From positions 385,420 through 449,419 of the forward strand of contig NZ_LMDJ01000023.1 of assembly GCF_001425045.1 (NCBI RefSeq): 64,000 nucleotides of DNA. Reading direction: 5' to 3'. Both the position numbers and the translations under genes were made by a program. Shown here piece after piece: positions 37,853-46,375 of this stretch. The notes below the pieces were generated by a model. The model saw only the letters and a list, made by a program, of their open reading frames with translations. It was not told the DNA's origin and searched no databases. Within the stretch, counting starts at the first letter, position 1; each line of letters begins with the position of its first letter. This DNA comes from Massilia sp. Root351 (GTDB taxonomy: Bacteria; Pseudomonadota; Gammaproteobacteria; Burkholderiales; Burkholderiaceae_D).

Positions 37853-39385
37853 ATGTCACGCACGCGACTGATACTTTCACTGCTGATACCGGCACTGGCC
37901 GTGGCCGGCCCGCTGCCCAAGCCGGACCGGGGCGGCGTGCCAGAGTCGAGGCTGTACGACTACGGCGTCATGGGACCGCCGGCCACGCCTGCCATCGTGG
38001 CGGCGGCCGGCGCGGCGGTGGCCACGCCGCTGCCGGCCGGCCCGTTCGAGGCGGACTGGGAGTCCATCCGCAAGCATTACCGCACTCCGGCCTGGTTCGA
38101 GGACGCCAAGTTCGGCATCTTCATGCACTGGGGCGTGTACGCCGTGCCCGCGCACCGCAACGAATGGTATGAAAAGTACATGTACGGCGCCGGACTGGCC
38201 TGGCACACGGCCAATTTCGGCGCGCCCGACCAGTTCGGCTACAAGGATTTCATCCCCATGTTCCGGCAGGAGAAGTTCGACGCGGCCCAATGGGCCGGCC
38301 TGTTCCGCCGCTCCGGCGCGCGCTTCGTGATGCCGTCCGCCCAGCATCATGACAATTTTGCGCTGTGGGACAGCAAGGTCACCCCGTTCAACGCGCTCCG
38401 CATGGGGCCGAAGCGCGACCTGATCGGCGAGCTGGCTGCCGCCGTGCGCAAGGAAGGCATGAAGTTCGGCGTGTCCAACCACGGCGTGGAGAATTTCACT
38501 TTTATCAACCCGCCGCAGGCGCTGGACGACAGGCTCAAAGCGGCGCAGGCGGACCTGTACGACCCGAAGTGGGCCGCCTTCTACAACGTGGCCGACCGCA
38601 GCCCGGCTGCCATGACGCGCTTCCTGAGCGACTGGCTGGCGCGCAACCTGGAGCTGATCGACCAGTACCAGCCGGACTTGCTGTGGTTCGACAACGGCGT
38701 CAACCTGCGCGTGCTGGATCCGCTCAAGCTGCGCGTGGCGGCCCACTATTACAACCGCGCCCGAGCCTGGAACAAGGAAGTCTCGATCGGCAGCAAGTTC
38801 GTGGCCTACGCCCCCAGCAACGACGATACGCAGCAAGTCGGCGCCATCATCGACTTCGAGAAGATCGGCGCGCGCTCGCCGCCGGACATCCGGCCCGGCC
38901 CGTGGATGGTGGACGACGCCATCGGCAGCACCTGGGGCTATACCAGCGGCATGAAGGTGGCCGGCGGCGGCGCCATCGTCGGCCGCCTGGTCGATACGGT
39001 CAGCAAGGGCGGCTTCTACCTGCTCAACCTGTCGCCCAGGGCCGACGGCGTCATTCCCGAGGAGCAGCAGCGCACCTTGCAGGAAGTGGGCGCCTGGCTG
39101 GACAACAACGGCGAGGCGATCTACGGCACCCGGCCGTGGAAACAGTTCGGGGAGGACAGCTGGCGTTTCACCAGCAAGGGCGACGCGGTGTATGCCGTCG
39201 GCCTGCCGCGCGACGGTTCGGTGGTGCTGCGCGTGCTGGGGCCGGGCGCAGGCAGGGTGCAGCGCGTGGAACAGCTGGGCCGCGACGGCGTGCTGCCGTT
39301 CCGGCAGGCCCAGGAAGGCCTGACGGTGGAAGGCATTTCCATCGCGGCCGGCGGCTTGCCGGCGGCGCTCAAGGTCACTTTCTGA
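37853..39385 (+). CDS. GH29 alpha-L-fucosidase, secreted
   Basis: Removes alpha-L-fucose from glycans; 510 residues with a signal peptide (1-18). GH29 blocks: PAWFEDAKFGIFMHWGVYAV near residue 80, ARFVMPSAQHHDNFALWDSK with the active-site His pair, and LLWFDNGVNL holding the nucleophile-position Asp. The C-terminal beta-sandwich begins after GGFYLLNLSPRADG. CGGAGA precedes the ATG by about 5 bp. It is divergent from the PL11 operon across 174 bp, so they may be co-regulated. Fucose would come from RG-II or xyloglucan rather than the RG-I backbone. No fucose catabolic genes are in the window. Confidence 0.9.
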   Translation: MSRTRLILSLLIPALAVAGPLPKPDRGGVPESRLYDYGVMGPPATPAIVAAAGAAVATPLPAGPFEADWESIRKHYRTPAWFEDAKFGIFMHWGVYAVPAHRNEWYEKYMYGAGLAWHTANFGAPDQFGYKDFIPMFRQEKFDAAQWAGLFRRSGARFVMPSAQHHDNFALWDSKVTPFNALRMGPKRDLIGELAAAVRKEGMKFGVSNHGVENFTFINPPQALDDRLKAAQADLYDPKWAAFYNVADRSPAAMTRFLSDWLARNLELIDQYQPDLLWFDNGVNLRVLDPLKLRVAAHYYNRARAWNKEVSIGSKFVAYAPSNDDTQQVGAIIDFEKIGARSPPDIRPGPWMVDDAIGSTWGYTSGMKVAGGGAIVGRLVDTVSKGGFYLLNLSPRADGVIPEEQQRTLQEVGAWLDNNGEAIYGTRPWKQFGEDSWRFTSKGDAVYAVGLPRDGSVVLRVLGPGAGRVQRVEQLGRDGVLPFRQAQEGLTVEGISIAAGGLPAALKVTF

Positions 39386-39413
39386 TGCCGGGGTGCTGCG
39401 CCGGATTCATCGC

Positions 39414-39905
39414 TCAGTCCGCCGCGCAGGCCTCGGGCGGCACCGCGTACAGTTCGGTGTGGCCGAATTCCACGCTGTAGTCCAGCAGCGAGACCACTTG
39501 CGGCACGATGCGCAGCACCAGCACGCTGCCCCAGCCGGGCGGATTGCCTGCCGCCTGCATGTGCTTAATCTCAGGAAACTTGTGCACCATCAGCGCGGCT
39601 ACCCGCTCCAGCGCGTCGGCGCCGTTGACGATGGTGGCGGTAGCGGCCGCCGAGATGCCGCGGATGCCGTTCCAGTTGGTATAGGGCAGGTTGATGGTCA
39701 GCGATACCTTGGGACAATAGGCGATGTTGCGCGCCTTCTGGCTGTCCAACCCGACGCCGGCGTATAGCACCAGCCCTTGGTTTACATAGCTGACCGTGGT
39801 CGCCTGCGGATAGCCGTCAGGGCGTAGCGTGGCCAGCGTCAAGTCGGCGCCGGCCGACAGGATGGCCAGGATCCGGTCGCGTGCGGCGGTATGCAAATTG
39901 TCCAT
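39414..39905 (-). CDS. Pyridoxamine 5'-phosphate oxidase (PPOX)-family flavoprotein
   Basis: Split-barrel FMN/F420-type flavoprotein of 163 residues, cytoplasmic. Characteristic segments are ADLTLATLRPDGYPQATTVS, LYAGVGLDSQKARNI and CPKVSLTINLPYTNWNGIRG. Enzymes of this group are small oxidoreductases or haem/flavin-binding proteins; the substrate is unknown. An excellent GGGAGGAC ribosome site precedes the ATG. A perfect FNR box lies 55 bp upstream with a -10 at class II distance, so expression at low oxygen is predicted. A longer frame upstream is only the antisense of the FNR gene. Confidence 0.85.
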   Translation of the reverse strand: MDNLHTAARDRILAILSAGADLTLATLRPDGYPQATTVSYVNQGLVLYAGVGLDSQKARNIAYCPKVSLTINLPYTNWNGIRGISAAATATIVNGADALERVAALMVHKFPEIKHMQAAGNPPGWGSVLVLRIVPQVVSLLDYSVEFGHTELYAVPPEACAAD

Positions 39906-39930
39906 ATTGTCCTCCCTGAGCGCATAAGCG

Positions 39931-39973
39931 ACTGTAGCGCCGTACGGCCGTCCGGTTCTTTGATCCAGATCAA
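39931..39973 (-). promoter_or_regulatory. FNR box and -10 of the PPOX gene (class II promoter)
   Basis: TTGATCCAGATCAA at 39960-39973 is a perfect FNR site (TTGAT-N4-ATCAA). On the minus strand TACAGT (39931-39936) lies 30.5 bp from its centre, placing the box near -41.5 and the transcript start about 20 nt before the PPOX ATG. The box could also serve the divergent FNR gene. Confidence 0.75.
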
Positions 39974-39994
39974 ACCCGCTTGTTTTTCGCTCGC

Positions 39995-40010
39995 GTAGGG
40001 GATCCCCTAC
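39995..40010. promoter_or_regulatory. Perfect 16-bp palindrome upstream of the first FNR gene
   Basis: GTAGGGGATCCCCTAC is fully self-complementary. It lies 21 bp from the FNR box and 90 bp before the FNR start. Half of it (GTAGGGGA) recurs at 42183-42190, next to another FNR-like box. It is a probable operator of an unidentified regulator. Confidence 0.5.
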
Positions 40011-40100
40011 AGCATCTGGCCGGGATACCCGATAGCGCGCCGGGCAGGCATGGTCGATACTGTGACTCAACTTAGCCATCCCCAATTCCAGGAGTCCACT

Positions 40101-40862
40101 GTGAACGCCACCATTCCCATCGCCTCCGCCCTCCGCGCACCGGCCCAGCCGCGTTGCGGCCTGTGCAGCTTCAACCGCTTCTGCCTGCCGCAGGGACTGG
40201 GCGAGGACACGATGCGCCGCCTGGACCAGATAATTTCGCGTCGCCGCCGCGTGCAGCGCGACGAGCAGCTGTTCAGCATGGGCCAGTCCTTCGGCAGCCT
40301 GTACGCGGTGCGGCTGGGCCACTTCAAGACGGCCCAGGTGAACCAGCGTGGCGAGCAGCAGATCACCGGTTTCCACATGGCCGGCGACCTGCTGGGCATG
40401 GAGGCGATCGGCGCCGCCCAGCACAGCTGCAGCGCGGTGGCCCTGGAAGACAGCGAAGTGTGCGAGATTCCGTTCGCCCGGCTGCAGGAGCTGGTGGCCC
40501 AGGTGCCCGAGCTGATGCAGCAGTTCCACCGCACCATGGCGCGCGAGATCCAGCGCGAGCAGGCGGTGGCTTTATTCCTTGGCAACATGCGCGCCGAGCA
40601 GCGCCTGGCGCTGCTGCTGACCCAGCTGGGCGCGCGCTACGCCGCGCGCGGCTTCTCGCCGTCCAGCTTCCAGCTGCGCATGTCGCGCGAAGATATCGGC
40701 GGCTACCTGGGATTGACCATCGAGAGCATCAGCCGCCTGCTGGCGCGTTTCCGCAAGGCCGGCTGGATCGACCTGAACAACCGCGACCTGCGCATTCTCG
40801 ACCTGCCCGGTTTGCAGGACCTGGCCGCAGGCCGCATCGAAGCCGAGTGCGTGGCGGCCTGA
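40101..40862 (+). CDS. FNR-type oxygen-sensing transcription factor (first copy)
   Basis: A [4Fe-4S] FNR-family regulator of 253 residues. Three N-terminal cysteines (C19, C22, C28 in CGLCSFNRFC) and C121 in SEVCEIPF match the four cluster ligands of E. coli FNR. The cAMP-like sensor barrel is followed by a dimer helix and a winged helix. Its recognition helix TIESISRLLARF keeps the Glu, Ser and Arg that read TTGAT. It should bind the FNR boxes of this region when oxygen is low. I chose a GTG start with AGGAG 7 bp upstream; an ATG 51 bp earlier has no site. Confidence 0.9.
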   Translation: MNATIPIASALRAPAQPRCGLCSFNRFCLPQGLGEDTMRRLDQIISRRRRVQRDEQLFSMGQSFGSLYAVRLGHFKTAQVNQRGEQQITGFHMAGDLLGMEAIGAAQHSCSAVALEDSEVCEIPFARLQELVAQVPELMQQFHRTMAREIQREQAVALFLGNMRAEQRLALLLTQLGARYAARGFSPSSFQLRMSREDIGGYLGLTIESISRLLARFRKAGWIDLNNRDLRILDLPGLQDLAAGRIEAECVAA

Positions 40863-40872
40863 GCCGCCACAT

Positions 40873-40895
40873 CGCCGGGCCGGCCGCACCCGGCG
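40873..40895. terminator. GC hairpin between convergent genes (possible terminator)
   Basis: CGCCGGG and CCCGGCG form a 7-bp stem with a 9-nt loop in the 37-bp gap between the FNR and Usp genes. There is no T-tract, so intrinsic termination is uncertain. Confidence 0.3.
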
Positions 40896-40899
40896 CCTG

Positions 40900-41736
40900 C
40901 TAGTGCGCCATCAGCACCGGCAACGTCATGTCACGCAATATGGTGGCAGTCACGCCGCCCAGCAGCATCTCGCGCAGGCGCGCGTGGCCGTAGGCCCCCA
41001 TGACCAGCAGGTCGGCCCCCGTGTCGGCCGCCAGCGACAGCAGCGCGTTGCCGGCGTCGAGCGCGGTCGGCTGCGCGCTCACTTCCACCTTCACACCGTG
41101 CCGGCTCAGATACAGCGCCAGGTCGGCGCCCGGCTGTTCGCCGTGCGTTCCCCAGCGGCTTTGCGGGTTGAACACCACCACCGTCACCCGGGCAGCCAGC
41201 TTTAACAGAGGCAAGGCGGCCGTGACGGCGCGCGTGGCCTCGTCGCTGCCGTCCCACGCCACCAGCGCGTGGCTGCCGGTGTGCTCCCAGTCGCCGGCGT
41301 ACGGCACCAGCAGCACCGGCCGGACCGCGTTCAGCAGCACGTACTCGGGCAGGTCATTCCAGTCGCCCGGTACCGGGTTGTCCGGATCGGTCTGGCTCAG
41401 CACCACCAGGTCCGCATAGCGCGCCTGCAGGGCCATGCCGCCGTCGAACTCGTCGCGCACCAGGCGCCGCTCGAAGGAGGGCGCGCCGGTCTGGTCGGCC
41501 AGCGTGTCGAACTGGGCCAGCGCACGCTCGGCGCTCTCGCGCATCAGGTCAACCTGTTCCGCGATCATCGGCCCGCCCATGGCTATGCTGGCCGGCATCA
41601 GGAAACGCGATACGCCCGTCATGGCGCCGCCGACCAGGTGGGCGTCGAAGGTGCGCGCCAGGGTGGCGGCAAAGCGGATGCGCTGCGGCGCATGGCGCGA
41701 CAGGTCCGCATGGACCAGGATAGTGCGGTAAGTCAT
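40900..41736 (-). CDS. Tandem universal stress protein
   Basis: Cytoplasmic protein of 278 residues with two Usp folds. The first (1-140; RTILVHADLSRHAPQRIRFA) has lost the ATP-binding glycines. The second (about 150-278) keeps them in MGAYGHARLREMLLGGVT, the G-x2-G-x9-G pattern. Proteins of this type are commonly induced by FNR/ANR under anaerobiosis in proteobacteria. AAGGAG lies 7 bp before the ATG. It begins 32 bp after the DksA-like gene on the same strand, so both may be made from the FNR-like box at 42218. Confidence 0.88.
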   Translation of the reverse strand: MTYRTILVHADLSRHAPQRIRFAATLARTFDAHLVGGAMTGVSRFLMPASIAMGGPMIAEQVDLMRESAERALAQFDTLADQTGAPSFERRLVRDEFDGGMALQARYADLVVLSQTDPDNPVPGDWNDLPEYVLLNAVRPVLLVPYAGDWEHTGSHALVAWDGSDEATRAVTAALPLLKLAARVTVVVFNPQSRWGTHGEQPGADLALYLSRHGVKVEVSAQPTALDAGNALLSLAADTGADLLVMGAYGHARLREMLLGGVTATILRDMTLPVLMAH

Positions 41737-41768
41737 GGCAAACTCCTTGGGTTGGGAAACGACACGTG

Positions 41769-42152
41769 TCAAACGGGCTGCACGCGATAGTGCCGCTCGC
41801 TGGCCTGCTGGCAGTCCAGGCACAGCACCGCAGTGGGCTGCGCCTCCAGGCGCGCCTTGGCAACCGGCTGGCCGCATTGCTGGCACAGGCCGTAACTGCC
41901 GTCCGCCATCCGGCTCAGCGCCAGCTCAACCGCCTCCAGCTGGCGGCAGTCCTGGTGCAGCAACGCCAATTCATCCTCGCCCAGCGCGTCGGCCTGGGCC
42001 GGATCGGCCAGGGCGTTGCAGGTGGCCAGGGTGCTGGCATCTTCGCTGCCGTCCGAGTACAGCCGCGCGCGCACCGCGCCGGCCAGGGCGCCGCGCCGCT
42101 CCAGCAGCGCGCGCTGCAGGCTTGCTATCAAGTTGCTATCGATTTGTTGCAT
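41769..42152 (-). CDS. DksA/TraR-family C4 zinc finger protein
   Basis: A 127-residue protein with a coiled-coil N-terminal half and a C-terminal four-Cys zinc finger (C90, C93, C111, C114: CQQC, then CLDC). DksA-type proteins insert into the RNA polymerase secondary channel with ppGpp; shorter relatives like this one modulate or bypass that. The acidic tip usual in DksA cannot be assigned with confidence. I chose the ATG with GGAG 6 bp upstream; a GTG 12 bp earlier is also in frame. It is upstream of and probably co-transcribed with the Usp gene. Confidence 0.85.
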   Translation of the reverse strand: MQQIDSNLIASLQRALLERRGALAGAVRARLYSDGSEDASTLATCNALADPAQADALGEDELALLHQDCRQLEAVELALSRMADGSYGLCQQCGQPVAKARLEAQPTAVLCLDCQQASERHYRVQPV

Positions 42153-42179
42153 TGCATTCTCCACTCTTCCACTGGCACC

Positions 42180-42231
42180 ACTGTAGGGGAAGCGGGCAGG
42201 GCGCGTCAGTAGCCGGTTTGATCCAGGTCAA
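42180..42231 (-). promoter_or_regulatory. FNR-like box and TCCCCTACAG element before the DksA-like gene
   Basis: TTGATCCAGGTCAA (42218-42231) differs from the FNR consensus at one base. On the minus strand TCCCCTACAG (42190-42181) lies 27 bp past it. The same TCCCCTACAG lies 29 bp past the FNR box before the first FNR gene. A -10-like TACAGT sits within, 39.5 bp from the box centre, one helical turn further than class II. Confidence 0.5.
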
Positions 42232-42327
42232 ATCGCCCCGCAATTTCGCCGCTGGCGGGGCGGGCTTTACCGGGCAGGGGTATCGATCGTATGATGGTGG
42301 CCTCTTCGACAACCGCAGGGACCTTGC

Positions 42328-43809
42328 GTGCAGAATCCCCCCATTGCCGACCAGAGCCTGGCCTGGCTGCTGGCGTCGGCCACCGACCCGGTCATCATCG
42401 TCGACCGCGCCGGCCTGATCGCGCTGGCCAATCCTGCGCTGGAGGCGCTTTTCGGCTATGCGCAGCAGCAGCTGCAGGGTTTGCCGGTGGAAACGCTGAT
42501 CCCGGAGCGCTTTCGGCGCGGCCACGAGGCGCTGCGCGAGGGCTACAGCGCACAGCCGCATCCACGCGTGATGGGCGCCGGCGCCGCACTGTTCGGCCGC
42601 CACCGCGAAGGACGCGAATTTCCGGTCGAAGTAAGCCTGTCGCCGCTGCGCAGCCCGGACGGCCAGGACATGGTGATGGCCACGGTGCACGACGTGAGCG
42701 CGCGCAAGGCCGCCGAACGCGCGCTCGAGGAGAGCGAAGCGCGCATGCGCGCGGTGTTCGAAACGGCCGTGGACGCCATCATCACCATCGACGAGCACGG
42801 CGCGCTGGAGCGCCTGAACCCGGCCGCCGAGCGCATGTTCGGCTACCGCGAGGACGAGGTCGCCGGCCGCAACATTTCCATGCTGATGCCCGAACCGCAC
42901 CGCAGCGCGCACGACGGCTACCTGGCGCACTACCTGGCCACGGGCGAGAAGCGCATCATCGGCAAGGGGCGCGAAGTGCAGGGCATGCGGCGCGACGGCA
43001 GCGTGTTCCCCATGGACTTGTCGGTGGCGGAAATGACGCTGGGCGGCAAGCGCATGTTTACCGGCTTGGTGCGCGACATCACCGAGCGCAAGCAGTCCGA
43101 GCAGAAAACCCAGCAGCTGCTGCAGGAGCTGAGCAGCGCCAACGAGGAACTGACCAATTTCGCCTACGTCGTGTCGCACGACCTGAAGGCGCCGCTGCGC
43201 GGCATCGGCTCGCTGGCCGACTGGCTGGCCACCGACTACGCCGAGCAGTTCAACGACGAAGGCAAGGAGCACATGCGCCTGCTGATCAACCGCGTGCACC
43301 GCATGGGCGCGCTGATCGACGGCATCCTGCAGTATTCGCGGGTGGGCCGGGTGCGCGAGGCGGTGTGCCCGGTGGACCTGAACCGGGTGCTGGCCGAGGT
43401 GGTCGACCTGCTGGCGCCGCCGCCCGGCATCGTCGTCGATATTGCCCCCGGCCTGCCCACCGTGGCCGGCGAGCCGACCCGGCTGCAGCAAGTGTTTCAC
43501 AACCTGATTTCCAACGCCATTAAATACATGGACCGCCCGGATGGGCGCGTCAGCGTCGGCTGTGCCGACGAGGGCAGCCACTGGCGCTTCGCCGTGGCCG
43601 ACAACGGCCCCGGCATCGAGCCGCGCCATTTCGACCGTATTTTCCAGCTGTTCCAGACGCTGGCCCCGCGCGACCGCGTCGAGAGCACCGGCGTCGGCCT
43701 GGCACTGGTGAAGAAAATCGTCGAGATGTACCGCGGCCGCGTCTGGGTCGAGTCCGCGCCGGGCGCGGGCGCCACTTTCTATTTCACATGGCCCAAGGAT
43801 AGCCGATGA
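42328..43809 (+). CDS. PAS-PAS sensor histidine kinase
   Basis: A soluble kinase of 493 residues with no membrane segment. Two PAS domains (about 5-125 and 128-250; both with the FGY and FPxxxSxxE patterns of FixL-type PAS) precede a HisKA domain with H284 in VVSHDLKAPLRGIG. A HATPase follows (NLISNAIKYM, DNGPGIEP, STGVGLALVKKI). The kinase core is of the phytochrome/Cph1 type, which normally pairs with a small Rcp1-like receiver, and that is the next gene, overlapping by 4 bp. It starts at GTG with AGGG about 7 bp upstream. Whether the PAS domains hold haem or flavin cannot be told. Confidence 0.88.
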   Translation: MQNPPIADQSLAWLLASATDPVIIVDRAGLIALANPALEALFGYAQQQLQGLPVETLIPERFRRGHEALREGYSAQPHPRVMGAGAALFGRHREGREFPVEVSLSPLRSPDGQDMVMATVHDVSARKAAERALEESEARMRAVFETAVDAIITIDEHGALERLNPAAERMFGYREDEVAGRNISMLMPEPHRSAHDGYLAHYLATGEKRIIGKGREVQGMRRDGSVFPMDLSVAEMTLGGKRMFTGLVRDITERKQSEQKTQQLLQELSSANEELTNFAYVVSHDLKAPLRGIGSLADWLATDYAEQFNDEGKEHMRLLINRVHRMGALIDGILQYSRVGRVREAVCPVDLNRVLAEVVDLLAPPPGIVVDIAPGLPTVAGEPTRLQQVFHNLISNAIKYMDRPDGRVSVGCADEGSHWRFAVADNGPGIEPRHFDRIFQLFQTLAPRDRVESTGVGLALVKKIVEMYRGRVWVESAPGAGATFYFTWPKDSR

Positions 43810-44219
43810 AAAATTCAAGCAAGCCCATACTGCTGATCGAGGACGACAGCGTGGACGTGATGACCGTCAAGCGCGCCCTGAAGGAGATCGGCGTGGGCAA
43901 TACCGTGGTGGCGCTGGAGCACGGCGAGGCCGCGCTGGACTACCTGCGCACGCCGGGCAACGAGCGCCCCTGCATCATCCTGCTGGACCTGAACATGCCC
44001 ATCATGAGCGGCATCGAGTTCCTGCGCGAGGCCAAGCGCGATCCCGCGCTGCGCCTGATCCCGGTGGTGGTGCTGACCACGTCGGCCGAACAGCAGGACA
44101 AGCTCAGCAGTTTCGAACTGGGCGTGGCCGGCTACATGGCCAAGCCGGTCGACTACCGCGCCTTCGTCGAAGTGATGCGCTCGATCGACCGCTACTGGAC
44201 CGTCAGCGAGATGCCCTGA
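43806..44219 (+). CDS. Rcp1-like single-domain response regulator
   Basis: A 137-residue receiver without an output domain. The acidic pocket is IEDDS near the N-terminus, the phospho-acceptor is D61 in LLDLNMP, and Thr and Lys follow in VVLTTS and AKPVD. The long loop LRTPGNERPCI is typical of the Rcp1 group. It overlaps the kinase gene by ATGA and is 2 bp from the next kinase, so it may carry phosphate between them. Confidence 0.9.
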   Translation: MKNSSKPILLIEDDSVDVMTVKRALKEIGVGNTVVALEHGEAALDYLRTPGNERPCIILLDLNMPIMSGIEFLREAKRDPALRLIPVVVLTTSAEQQDKLSSFELGVAGYMAKPVDYRAFVEVMRSIDRYWTVSEMP

Positions 44220-44221
44220 CC

Positions 44222-45724
44222 ATGGACAGCCCGTCACTGCCGGCCGCGCCGGTGCGCGTGCTGATCGTCGAGGACGACATGGTCGACCGCATGGCCTGCC
44301 GGCGCGCCTTCCGCGCCGCCGGCGCCTACCAGCTGCTGGAAGCCGAAACCGGCCAGCAGGGCCTGGCCATGGCGCTGTCCGGCGAGGCCGACTGCGTGCT
44401 GCTGGACTACAATCTGCCGGACCTGACCGGCCTGGAATTTTTGGCCGGGCTGGCGGCCAGCCGTCCCGGCGGCGACGCGCCGCCGGTGATGATGCTGACC
44501 GGCGCCGACAGCGCCACCGTGGCTGCCGAAGCCATGCGGCGCGGCGCGCGCGACTACCTGGTCAAGGACGCCGAAGGGCGCTACCTGGAACTGCTGCCGG
44601 CCGGCATAGAACGCATGCTGCGCGAGCAGCGCCTGCGCGCCGACAAGCAGCAGGCCGAGGCGCGCTTCCGCACGCTGGTCGAGCAGATCCACGCGGTCAG
44701 CTACGTGGCTGGCACCGGCCCGCGCGCGGTGCTGGAGTATGTCAGCCCGCAGATCCGCCTGCTGGGCTACACGCCCGAGGAATGGCTGGCCGACCCCGGC
44801 CTGGCGCGCGCGCGCATGCACCCGGAGGACCGCGAGCGGGCCTGGGCGCAGGTGTGCACCAGCCGGGCCGAGGCCAGCCCGCTGCGGGTGGAGTACCGGC
44901 TGCTGCCGCGCGGCGGCGGCGAACTGTGGGTGCGCGACCAGGCCGACCCGGTGCCCGGCAGCGGCGGCCCCGGACCGGGCGCGGCGGTGCTGCAGGGCCT
45001 GCTGATCGATATCAGCGCCAGCAAGGCGGCCGAACAGGCGCTGCGCCAGTCGCAGGAAGAACTGCGGCGCCTGGGCGCGCACCAGGAACGCATCAAGGAA
45101 GAGGAGCGCAAGCGCATTGCGCAGGAAATTCACGACGAGCTGGGCGGCCTGCTGACCGGCATCCGCGCCTACATCCTGGTGGCGCAGGAGCGCGCCGTGG
45201 CGGCCGGACGCGAACCGGAACCGCTGCTGGCCGACACGGCAGACCTGGTGCAGACCGCCATCGAAACGGTGCGGCGCGTGATCACCGACCTGCGGCCCAG
45301 CGTGCTGGACCAGCTGGGCGTGTGGGCCGCGCTGGAATGGTACGCCGGCCAGGTGGCGCTGCGCGCCGGCTTGCGCTGCGAGTGCAGCATCGACGCCCGG
45401 GTGGCCGAGCTGGAACTGGACGCCGAACGCAGCACCATGCTGTTCCGCGTGGTGCAGGAAGCGCTGACCAATGTGGTGCGGCACGCCGGCGCCAGCGAAG
45501 CGCGGGTCGCGGTGGCGCGCGAGCCGGCCGGCTTGCGGCTGACGGTCACGGACAACGGCAAGGGCATTGCCGCCGAGGGACTGTTGCGGCGCGAATCGTG
45601 GGGCATACTCGGCATGCACGAGCGCAGCCGCAGCTTCGGCGGTGAACTGGCCATCACCGGCGGCGAGGGCGGTACGGCGCTGACCTTGCGCCTGCCATTG
45701 CCACAGGAGGAACATCATGACTGA
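44222..45724 (+). CDS. Receiver-PAS-HisKA_3 histidine kinase (NarX-like core)
   Basis: A 500-residue soluble kinase. An N-terminal receiver (about 8-130, acceptor D62 in LLDYNLPDL) is followed by a PAS domain (about 145-265) and a coiled coil. The HisKA_3 dimerisation domain has H304 in RIAQEIHDELGGLLTG, and the HATPase shows VVQEALTNVVRHA and the end block SWGILGMHERSRSFGG. HisKA_3 kinases pair with NarL/LuxR-type regulators, and one follows with an 8-bp overlap. The N-terminal receiver suggests a phosphorelay input, perhaps from the preceding kinase. Confidence 0.88.
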   Translation: MDSPSLPAAPVRVLIVEDDMVDRMACRRAFRAAGAYQLLEAETGQQGLAMALSGEADCVLLDYNLPDLTGLEFLAGLAASRPGGDAPPVMMLTGADSATVAAEAMRRGARDYLVKDAEGRYLELLPAGIERMLREQRLRADKQQAEARFRTLVEQIHAVSYVAGTGPRAVLEYVSPQIRLLGYTPEEWLADPGLARARMHPEDRERAWAQVCTSRAEASPLRVEYRLLPRGGGELWVRDQADPVPGSGGPGPGAAVLQGLLIDISASKAAEQALRQSQEELRRLGAHQERIKEEERKRIAQEIHDELGGLLTGIRAYILVAQERAVAAGREPEPLLADTADLVQTAIETVRRVITDLRPSVLDQLGVWAALEWYAGQVALRAGLRCECSIDARVAELELDAERSTMLFRVVQEALTNVVRHAGASEARVAVAREPAGLRLTVTDNGKGIAAEGLLRRESWGILGMHERSRSFGGELAITGGEGGTALTLRLPLPQEEHHD

Positions 45725-46352
45725 CGCGATCCGGGTCTTGCTGGTGGACGACCACGCCATCGCCCGCAACGGCGTGCGCCTGATGCTGGGCACGGCCAGC
45801 GGCATCGCAGTGACGGGCGAAGCCGGCAATGCCGGCGAGGCCATGCAGCGCGTGGCGGAGCAGGAATTCGACGTGGCGCTGGTGGACATCACCATGCCAG
45901 GCAAAAATGGCCTGGAACTGCTGAAGGCGCTGCGCGCCGAGCGTCCCCGCATGGCGGTGCTGATGCTGAGCACCTACTCGGAAGAGATTTACGCCGTGCG
46001 CGCGCTGAAACTGGGCGCGGCGGGCTATCTGACCAAGGACGCGCCCACCGCCACGCTGGTGGAGGCGGTGCGCAAGGCGGCCGCCGGCGGCAAGCACGTC
46101 AGCCCGGCGCTGGTGGAAAAACTGGCCATGCTGGTGGGCGGCGGCGGCGCCGGCGACCACGAGGCGCTGTCGGACCGCGAGCTGGAAGTATTCAAGCTGA
46201 TCGCCGCCGGGGAGGCGCTGGTGCGCATCGGCGAGCTGCTGCACCTGAGCCCGAACACCGTCACCACCTACCGCACCCGCATCCTGGACAAGATGGGCAT
46301 GGCCAGCAACGCCGAGCTGACCCGCTACGCGCTCGAGCACGGCATGATCTGA
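45717..46352 (+). CDS. NarL/LuxR-family response regulator
   Basis: A DNA-binding response regulator of 211 residues. The receiver has LVDDHAIARNGV, acceptor D57 in LVDITMPGKNG and Lys in LTKDAP. A short Gly-rich linker leads to the LuxR helix-turn-helix (LSDRELEVFKLIAAGEALVR, LSPNTVTTYRTRILDKMGM). Its start lies inside the end of the kinase gene (8-bp overlap), marking it as that kinase's partner. Its targets are unknown; palindromes near the FNR boxes are candidates. Confidence 0.92.
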   Translation: MTDAIRVLLVDDHAIARNGVRLMLGTASGIAVTGEAGNAGEAMQRVAEQEFDVALVDITMPGKNGLELLKALRAERPRMAVLMLSTYSEEIYAVRALKLGAAGYLTKDAPTATLVEAVRKAAAGGKHVSPALVEKLAMLVGGGGAGDHEALSDRELEVFKLIAAGEALVRIGELLHLSPNTVTTYRTRILDKMGMASNAELTRYALEHGMI

Positions 46353-46355
46353 CCC

Positions 46356-46375
46356 GCCGTGCGCCCGCACACGGC
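46356..46375. terminator. GC hairpin between convergent genes (possible terminator)
   Basis: GCCGTG and CACGGC form a 6-bp stem with an 8-nt loop in the 23-bp gap between the NarL-type gene and the second FNR gene. There is no T-tract. Confidence 0.3.

Noticed and set aside
39995..40010. NarL 7-2-7 site
   Set aside because: The palindrome has GTA at its outer edge in the wrong orientation for the TACYYMT heptamer pair.
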